Of a DNA stretch of 11,269 bases, positions 7,173 through 11,269 are shown piece after piece. The position numbers and the translations under genes are program-made. The stretch covers positions 1-11,269 of the forward strand of contig CAZYCC010000047.1 in assembly GCA_964645985.1 (NCBI GenBank), read 5' to 3'. Numbering within the stretch: the first letter of the stretch is position 1; each line of letters begins with the position of its first letter. A model generated the notes under the pieces. It was given only the letters and a program-made list of their open reading frames with translations, did not search any database and was not told the DNA's origin. The DNA is from CAZYCC01 sp964645985. GTDB lineage: Bacteria > Bacillota > Clostridia > Oscillospirales > CAG-272.

Positions 7173-7846
7173 GAAAACATCTCCCCGACTCTGTCGCTCT
7201 CGATTCTGCCGCCGCGAATCGTCACCACCCGCTGTCGGAAATCGTCGACGAGGCTCTTCTCGTGCGTCACGACGATTACCGTCTTGCCCATTTTTTGGAT
7301 GCGCACGAGCATCGTCATGATCTCGCGCGAGAGGCGCGGGTCGATGTTGCCGGTCGGCTCATCGGCGATGAGGTAGCGCGGATTGTTGGCCAGCGCCCGC
7401 GCGAGCGCGACCCGCTGCTGCTCCCCGCCCGACAGCTCGTTTGGAAAGTTGTCCTGCTTGTCGCCTAAATTGACGACGCTCAGGATAATCGGCACTTTTT
7501 TCTTGATTTCTTTGTTCGGCTCGCCGATGGCGTGCATTGCGAAGGCGACATTCTCAAAGACGGTCATGTGCTCGAACAGGCGAAAGTCCTGAAAGACAAC
7601 GCCAAGCCGCCGCCGATAGTAGGGGATGTCCTTTTCCCGCATCGAGCCGAGCTCATACTCTCCCACTCGAAGGCTGCCGGAGGTCAGCCGCTCCTCGCGC
7701 AGAAGCAGCTTCATCAGGGTCGTCTTGCCCGCGCCGCTCTCCCCGACGATAAAGACAAACTCGCCGTCGTCGATTTTCAAATTGACGTGGTCGAGCGCGC
7801 GCGTGCCGTTCTCGTACACCTTCGTGACATCTGTAAACTGAATCAT
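7169..7846 (-). CDS. ftsE: Cell division ATP-binding protein FtsE
   Basis: Cytoplasmic ATPase of the FtsEX complex. The 225 residues show a complete ABC ATPase: Walker A GESGAGKT (35-42), Q-loop Gln86 in GVVFQDFRLFEHMTVFENV, signature LSGGEQQR (138-145), Walker B YLIADEPTGNID (158-169) and switch His195 in VVTHE. Length and motif wording match FtsE better than general LolD/MacB-type ATPases, and the next gene is ftsX. The ATG follows the CdaR-like gene by 70 bases; I see no strong Shine-Dalgarno sequence before it, so initiation may be weak or depend on the upstream gene. Its stop overlaps the ftsX start by four bases. Confidence 0.97.
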   Translation of the reverse strand: MIQFTDVTKVYENGTRALDHVNLKIDDGEFVFIVGESGAGKTTLMKLLLREERLTSGSLRVGEYELGSMREKDIPYYRRRLGVVFQDFRLFEHMTVFENVAFAMHAIGEPNKEIKKKVPIILSVVNLGDKQDNFPNELSGGEQQRVALARALANNPRYLIADEPTGNIDPRLSREIMTMLVRIQKMGKTVIVVTHEKSLVDDFRQRVVTIRGGRIESDRVGEMFS

Positions 7847-7884
7847 ACGCTATGTGCCATCGCTGCGCAATGCGGAAATCGGCG

Positions 7885-7900
7885 CCGCCCCTCGGGGCGG
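7885..7900 (-). other. Perfect GC hairpin between cdaR-like gene and ftsE
   Basis: CCGCCCC-GA-GGGGCGG is a perfect palindrome in the 70-base spacer, with no following T tract. It resembles the hairpin between the M23 and S41 genes (same GA centre). Possible roles are mRNA 3' protection of the regulator message or adjustment of ftsE expression. Confidence 0.45.
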
Positions 7901-7916
7901 AGAGCCTCCCGCGCTC

Positions 7917-9017
7917 TTACCCCTGTAGGGAGAGGGGGATTTTCTCCTCGGGCATACTTTTCACATACTGCCGCACCATCATCGCCACATAAAAGGTGAC
8001 GGCGTCCTCAAAGCGGCGCAGGTCAAGCCCCGTCACCTTTGTCACCTTCTCGAAGCGGTAGACGAGCGTGTTGCGGTGGATGAAGAGCCGGCGCGCCGTT
8101 TCGGCGACGTTGAGGTTATTCTCGAAGAAAATCTTCACCGAGGAGAGAATTTCGCGATCGAGCGCGTCAATGGAGTTGCCGCGGTAGACCTCTTGCAGGA
8201 ACATCTCGCAGAGTGACGCGGGGAGCTGGTAGATCAGCCGCCCGATCCCGAGCTTCTCGTAGGAGTGGACAGCTTTCTCCCCGTCAAAGATTTTGCCGAC
8301 CTCAAGCGCCATCTGCGCCTCTTTGTAGGAGCGCGGCAGGTCTTTGAGGCCGCGCGCCTCCATCCCGATGCCGACTGTCACCTGCGCATAAAACTCGCTC
8401 GCAAGCGTGTCGGCAATCGCTCGCCCGACCATCTCCCGCTCTCCCCCCTCCCCCTCGCTCTCGCGCACGAGCACGACATCGCACTCGCCCACCGGCAGCA
8501 CGGTGTCTTTGTCCTTGTCGGGGAAGAGATTGAGCACCATTTCATAGGGCAGCAGCTCTCCGCGCCCCGCAAAGCGGACAATATAGACAACGCGCGTGGC
8601 GTCCGGGTCGAGCTTGCGCTCGCGCGCCATTTGGTAGAGATCGCCCGGCAGGATGTTCTCAAGGAGAATATCCCGCAAAAGCGAGGCGCGGTCGGTCTTT
8701 TCCTCGTAGAGATCCTCCACCCCGGAGAGAGCTACGGCGAGCACCGAGCAAATCTCCCCCGCGGCGGGATCCTCCCCCGAGGCAAAGACGGCGGCGGCGG
8801 CGCGGGTGTTCTCGCCGATCGGGCGGTAGGTGACCCCCTTGTGCGCGACAGGACCCGCGGCGAAGGCGAATTCCTCGCGCAGGCCCCCGCGCAGCTCCCC
8901 GATGTGCGCGGGATCGCTGCAGGCAACGACGATGCCGTTCTCATCGACAACGCCCACCGTGCGGTCGGTCGCGTCCTTCATTTTGGACACAATCCCCTGA
9001 AACAGCCGATTTGACAT
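7917..9017 (-). CDS. CdaR/PucR-family transcriptional regulator
   Basis: A probable DNA-binding regulator of the sugar-diacid-regulator type. The 366 residues show an N-terminal sensing region resembling the diacid-recognition domain (about 3-100, with RTVGVVDENGIVVACSD at 19-35), a degenerate GGDEF-like middle (about 140-240), and the PucR-type C-terminal helix-turn-helix (about 290-348: FFENNLNVAETARRLFIHR then NTLVYRFEKV). It is first in the ftsE-ftsX-M23-S41 operon, with a consensus promoter 50 bases upstream, so it may regulate the cluster and itself. ATG start with AAAGGA about ten bases upstream. The ligand is unknown; nothing nearby suggests diacid or purine use, so the family name should not be read as function. 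Confidence 0.9.
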   Translation of the reverse strand: MSNRLFQGIVSKMKDATDRTVGVVDENGIVVACSDPAHIGELRGGLREEFAFAAGPVAHKGVTYRPIGENTRAAAAVFASGEDPAAGEICSVLAVALSGVEDLYEEKTDRASLLRDILLENILPGDLYQMARERKLDPDATRVVYIVRFAGRGELLPYEMVLNLFPDKDKDTVLPVGECDVVLVRESEGEGGEREMVGRAIADTLASEFYAQVTVGIGMEARGLKDLPRSYKEAQMALEVGKIFDGEKAVHSYEKLGIGRLIYQLPASLCEMFLQEVYRGNSIDALDREILSSVKIFFENNLNVAETARRLFIHRNTLVYRFEKVTKVTGLDLRRFEDAVTFYVAMMVRQYVKSMPEEKIPLSLQG

Positions 9018-9043
9018 AGTCTCGCGATCCTTTCATCCGCCAA

Positions 9044-9059
9044 AAGAGCGGGTACTCTT
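9044..9059 (-). promoter_or_regulatory. Short inverted repeat at the transcript start
   Basis: AAGAG-TACCCG-CTCTT lies at the predicted +1 to +16 of the regulator operon transcript. It could be an operator half-site pair or a small 5' hairpin. The stem is only 5 bp, so this is weak. Confidence 0.3.
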
Positions 9060-9065
9060 CCCCGC

Positions 9066-9094
9066 AGTATACCATATTCCCGCGCTCCTGTCAA
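9066..9094 (-). promoter_or_regulatory. Promoter of the cdaR-ftsEX operon
   Basis: A perfect -35 TTGACA (9089-9094) is 17 bases from TATACT (9066-9071), which is preceded by TGG, an extended -10. The predicted start is near 9059, giving a leader of about 42 bases to the ATG at 9017. This is a near-ideal housekeeping sigma promoter and stands in a locally AT-richer pocket. Confidence 0.9.
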
Positions 9095-9108
9095 GCGAGC
9101 GCGCGGGA
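9078..9108. promoter_or_regulatory. Candidate operator around the -35 box
   Basis: Perfect 8-bp inverted arms (tcccgcgc at 9078-9085, gcgcggga at 9101-9108) are separated by 15 bases that contain the -35 element. A repressor or autoregulator bound here would block the promoter. GC-rich palindromes arise easily by chance in this genome, so confidence is modest. Confidence 0.4.
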
Positions 9109-9310
9109 GGCGCCGCGGGGGTACCCCGCCGCCGCGAATTTCGCCGCGCGGCTGGTGAGCGAGACGAATCAAAAATGGAGGGAGGAGCCTGTTCGGTGGC
9201 GCCGCGAAATTTGCCGCGCCGAAGAGTGAGGGGGGCAGCTCGCGCGGGGCGAGGATCCCCATTCCCGGCGGTGGTTTGCTTTTCCTCTTACGGGAGAGGG
9301 CCGCCTCCGC
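9109..9310. other. Non-coding stretch between rimI terminator and promoter
   Basis: I see no gene here. An open minus-strand frame (8978-9262) runs across the promoter and into the regulator gene and has no family resemblance. Two similar motifs, gccgcgaatttcgccgcgc (about 9131-9149) and gccgcgaaatttgccgcgcc (about 9201-9220), form an imperfect direct repeat of unknown meaning. Confidence 0.5.
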
Positions 9311-9311
9311 T

Positions 9312-9346
9312 AAATAAAAAAACGGCGCCGCCGCAGCGGCTCGCCG
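9312..9346 (-). terminator. Intrinsic terminator after rimI
   Basis: Three bases past the rimI stop, a 9-bp stem (CGGCG, bulge AG, CCGC paired with GCGGCGCCG; loop TGCG) is followed by TTTTTTTATTT. This is a clear Rho-independent terminator. It closes the deaminase-phosphatase-rimI unit and insulates the operon that starts at 9059. Confidence 0.9.
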
Positions 9347-9349
9347 CTT

Positions 9350-9853
9350 TTATAGAATCGCGCGCATGAGCAGGGCGTCCTCGCGCGGCGCGTGATAATA
9401 TCCCCGCCGCCGCCCGTTTACCGTGAACCCCTCCCGCGCGTAGAGCGCAAGGGCCTCGCGGTTGCTCTCGCGCACCTCCAGCAGTGCCGCCGCGCACCCC
9501 GCCTCGCGCGCGCCGGCAAGCAGCCGCGCGAGCAGCGCCCCGCCGATTCCCTCCCGTCGCCTCTCGCGCACCACCGCGATGTTGTAGACCTCGCAGTTCT
9601 CGCAGATCACCCTCCCCATCGCGTAGCCGAGCAGCGCGCCCTCCTCGCGGGAGCCGTCCGGCGCGCCGCCGCCGCCGTCAAGCGCGGGCCGCTCTCCGTT
9701 CACCGTTTCAAGCGCAACATAGCACAGCGACCCCGGCGCGCCGAGCGCGTAGCGCAGCGACGCGCTATCCCACGGAAGGGAGAAGCAGTTTTCCTCAAGC
9801 GATCGCACGGCGGCAAGATCCCGCTCCTCCATTTCGCGCAAAAGGACGCTCAC
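9350..9853 (-). CDS. rimI: Ribosomal protein S18-alanine N-acetyltransferase RimI
   Basis: A GNAT enzyme that, in the RimI family, acetylates the N-terminal alanine of ribosomal protein S18 using acetyl-CoA. Recognisable features in 167 residues are ENCFSLPW (21-28), EVYNIAVVRERRREGIGGAL (88-107) with the acetyl-CoA pyrophosphate loop RRREGIGGAL (98-107), LLEVRESNREALALYAREGF (124-143) and GYYHAPREDALLM (151-163). A Gly/Glu-rich insertion (about 51-72) lies between the strands and is not typical. The start is GTG overlapping the phosphatase stop (GTGA), with GGGAGA about six bases upstream. RimI usually lies with tsaB/tsaD; here it is detached from them. Confidence 0.92.
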   Translation of the reverse strand: MSVLLREMEERDLAAVRSLEENCFSLPWDSASLRYALGAPGSLCYVALETVNGERPALDGGGGAPDGSREEGALLGYAMGRVICENCEVYNIAVVRERRREGIGGALLARLLAGAREAGCAAALLEVRESNREALALYAREGFTVNGRRRGYYHAPREDALLMRAIL

Positions 9854-10623
9854 GGGAGCTCTCCCTTGTTTTCCCGAGCGCCCCCGCCCTCCCCCGCGGG
9901 CGGGGGAGCGACGGGGGGTTCCTCTTTATGATAGGACTCTCGCGGATTTTCGCCTTTATTGGGAGGGGGCAGTTCGCCCGGCGCACCGCCCTCCTCACCT
10001 CCGAGAGGGAGGTCATCGTCCGGCGCGCCGCCGCTCCCCCCGCGCGAGGGAAACCCGCCGCTCCCCCCGCGCGGGTCGCCGGGGATCCCGCCGCCTTCCT
10101 CGCCGAGGAGGAGCGCGGGCAGCGCGTTGAGGATCGCCGCGAGCGCCGCGCGGAAGGCGGCGATGTCGCGCCCGTAGGGGTCGGGGACGGCGCGCGGGAA
10201 GACCTCTACCTTTGAGGCGAGCGCCGGGTGGCGCATCGCGAGCAGAAAAGACTGCTCGCGCGTGAAGCAGAACACCCTCCTCGCGCGCGCAAGATCCGCC
10301 TCCACCACCTCGCGGGCGGTGTGCGCGGGGTAGTCGTTTTCAGCGCAGGGCAAAATTCCGAGCTCGCGCAGAGCCGCGCACGCCGCCTCGGGCATTCGCT
10401 CTCCCGGCAGGGGAGACAGGCCCGCGCAGAAGGCGAAATACCGCTCCTTATAGGGGGAGAGCCCGTTGACGGCGGCGGCCGCCATCGGCGAGCGGCAAAC
10501 GCCCCCCTCGCAGACGAAGAGCAGAGGTGCGCGCCGCTCTTCCTCTTCTAAATAAGAAAAGAGCGGGAGCGGCGCGTCCCTTTCCCTCTCAGTAACCGCG
10601 CTCGCCGGAAAGACTTTCGTCAT
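9850..10623 (-). CDS. Low-molecular-weight protein phosphatase with disordered tail
   Basis: A cysteine phosphatase of the LMW-PTP fold. Numbered from the ATG at 10623 (257 residues), the P-loop is CEGGVCRS (nucleophile C38, R44: CX5R), the general acid is D148 in VPDPYGRD, and HTAREVVEADL (101-111) fits the family. The usual P-loop is CxGNICRS or, in the arginine phosphatase YwlE, CxGNTCRS; here Gly replaces the Asn and Val takes the Ile/Thr place, which favours phosphotyrosine-like over phosphoarginine specificity. About 33 residues precede the first strand, and about 84 Gly/Pro/Glu-rich residues follow the domain (174-257), both unusual for a 150-residue family. The ATG lies 35 bases inside the deaminase gene; the exact start is uncertain because the frame is open to 10770. 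The stop overlaps rimI. Confidence 0.85.
   Translation of the reverse strand: MTKVFPASAVTERERDAPLPLFSYLEEEERRAPLLFVCEGGVCRSPMAAAAVNGLSPYKERYFAFCAGLSPLPGERMPEAACAALRELGILPCAENDYPAHTAREVVEADLARARRVFCFTREQSFLLAMRHPALASKVEVFPRAVPDPYGRDIAAFRAALAAILNALPALLLGEEGGGIPGDPRGGSGGFPSRGGSGGAPDDDLPLGGEEGGAPGELPPPNKGENPRESYHKEEPPVAPPPAGEGGGARENKGELP
10027..10073 (-). repeat. Short in-frame repeat in the phosphatase tail
   Basis: An 18-bp direct repeat (cgccgctccccccgcgcg at 10029-10046 and 10056-10073) with a 27-base period encodes two RGGSGG blocks. It shows local duplication within the low-complexity tail. Confidence 0.75.
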
Positions 10624-11077
10624 GGCTAATCCAATCCCGCACAAGATAGACGCGGTGGTCGCGCGGCCCCTCCGAGACAACGACGCGATCGATCCCCGCG
10701 TTGATAATAAAGCGTTTGCACATCGAGCAGGAGCAGACCCCGCGCGCGACCTCGTGGGTTGCGGGGTCAAGGCAGGTGAGGTACAGCGTCGCGCCGATCA
10801 TATTCTCGCGCGCGGCGGCGATGATGGCGTTCTGCTCGGCATGTACCGCGCGGCAGAGCTCGTAGCGCTCCCCGCGCGGGATGTGCAGCTGCTCGCGCAG
10901 GCAGGACCCGAGGTCGCTGCAATTTTTCCGCCCGCGCGGCGCGCCGTTGTACCCGGTCGAGACGATCGAGTCGTTCTTGACGATAATCGCGCCAAAGCAG
11001 CGCCGCAGGCAGGTGCTGCGCGTTGCCACCGTGCCCGCGATGTCCAAATAATACCGCGTTTTGTCGATGCGTTCCAT
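10589..11077 (-). CDS. Deoxycytidylate (dCMP) deaminase, ComEB type
   Basis: Deaminates dCMP to dUMP, feeding thymidylate synthesis. The 162-residue zinc enzyme has CFGAIIVKNDSIVSTGYNGAP (27-47, substrate-side loop typical of dCMP deaminases), the catalytic HAEQNAI (H79, proton-shuttle E81), and zinc cysteines C117 and C120 in CSCSMCKRFIINAGI (115-129). The proline usually before the first zinc cysteine is Ser here. Length and motifs match ComEB-type proteins of Bacillota. It is first in its operon: a promoter lies just upstream, GGAG (11084-11087) is six bases before the ATG, and the following phosphatase gene begins inside its 3' end. Confidence 0.94.
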   Translation of the reverse strand: MERIDKTRYYLDIAGTVATRSTCLRRCFGAIIVKNDSIVSTGYNGAPRGRKNCSDLGSCLREQLHIPRGERYELCRAVHAEQNAIIAAARENMIGATLYLTCLDPATHEVARGVCSCSMCKRFIINAGIDRVVVSEGPRDHRVYLVRDWISHDESLSGERGY

Positions 11078-11104
11078 AGGTCACTCCGCAGAAAAACACG
11101 GGGT

Positions 11105-11133
11105 ATTGTAGCACAAACGCCGCGCGATGTAAA
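11105..11133 (-). promoter_or_regulatory. Promoter of the dCMP deaminase operon
   Basis: TTTACA (11128-11133) and TACAAT (11105-11110) are 17 bases apart, and TG precedes the -10 by one base (extended -10). The predicted start near 11098 gives a leader of about 21 bases before the ATG at 11077. A good match to the housekeeping sigma consensus. Confidence 0.87.
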
Positions 11134-11206
11134 GAGCTCGCGCGCGGCGCTCCCACCGCCTGCGCGCGCCGCGCGGGCGATTTCACCTCGCGGCGGGGTT
11201 CTCCCT

Positions 11207-11269
11207 TCACCCCAGCTCATCGAGGTTGCGCGAGAAGGCGGGGGCGTAGCGCTCCATAAAGATGTCCGC
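11207..11269 (-). CDS. C-terminal end of an unidentified gene (partial)
   Basis: An open frame enters from the right edge and ends at TGA (11207-11209); the visible end reads ADIFMERYAPAFSRNLDELG. I do not recognise the family from 20 residues. It stops about 74 bases before the deaminase promoter and on the same strand. It could be noise, but the balanced residue composition is unlike the Arg/Ala-rich shadow frames nearby. Confidence 0.45.
   Translation of the reverse strand, partial: ADIFMERYAPAFSRNLDELG

Noticed and set aside
7847..7869. TTGCGC-N17-TATGAT resembling a promoter before ftsE
   Set aside because: The -10 would overlap the ftsE ATG, so transcripts would start inside the gene; the -35 is poor.
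8978..9262. 94-residue minus-strand frame upstream of the regulator
   Set aside because: It runs through the promoter and into the regulator gene in another frame, is Arg/Pro/Gly-rich, and matches nothing I know.

Overview
The window is a GC-rich stretch of bacterial chromosome with every supported gene on the minus strand. Gene content and order suggest a GC-rich member of the Clostridia (Bacillota), perhaps near the Oscillospirales. The pointers are a ComEB-type dCMP deaminase, a CdaR/PucR-type regulator directly before ftsEX, an FtsEX-M23-S41 cluster, and near-consensus sigma-A promoters with 17-bp spacers. This placement rests on protein character and synteny only. A run of 100 N marks it as a draft or metagenome-derived assembly.

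Layout, in the direction of transcription (right to left). (1) A gene end (11207-11269) of unknown function. (2) A promoter at 11105-11133 drives a three-gene unit: dCMP deaminase, a low-molecular-weight protein phosphatase with a long glycine/proline-rich tail, and RimI. The genes overlap end to end, and the unit closes with an intrinsic terminator at 9312-9346. (3) A non-coding stretch (9018-9349) carries a TTGACA-N17-TATACT promoter with an inverted repeat around its -35 box. (4) A cell-envelope operon follows: CdaR-like regulator, ftsE, ftsX, a secreted coiled-coil M23 peptidase, and a membrane-anchored S41 (CtpA-type) protease. (5) Last come greA and lysS, overlapping by four bases and preceded by a terminator-like hairpin 20 bases before the greA start.

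How the genes fit together: FtsE and FtsX form the ATP-driven membrane switch that activates peptidoglycan hydrolases at division or elongation sites. The M23 protein, with a coiled coil and intact zinc ligands, is the natural partner hydrolase. The S41 protease is a plausible quality-control or processing enzyme for it (B. subtilis also keeps a CtpB-type protease next to ftsEX). The CdaR-like protein is the likely transcriptional regulator of the set. greA and lysS are housekeeping genes for transcript-cleavage and lysine charging.

The most unusual points are: (a) an acidic decapeptide repeat at the cytoplasmic N terminus of the S41 protease, whose DNA repeat evidently caused the assembly gap; (b) a matching acidic-then-basic N-terminal tail of about 185 residues on FtsX; (c) an attenuator-like hairpin in front of greA; (d) a candidate operator on the ftsEX operon promoter; and (e) a phosphatase with an atypical P-loop and a long low-complexity tail. 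The rest is ordinary core genome. I see no CRISPR array, mobile element, rRNA or tRNA.
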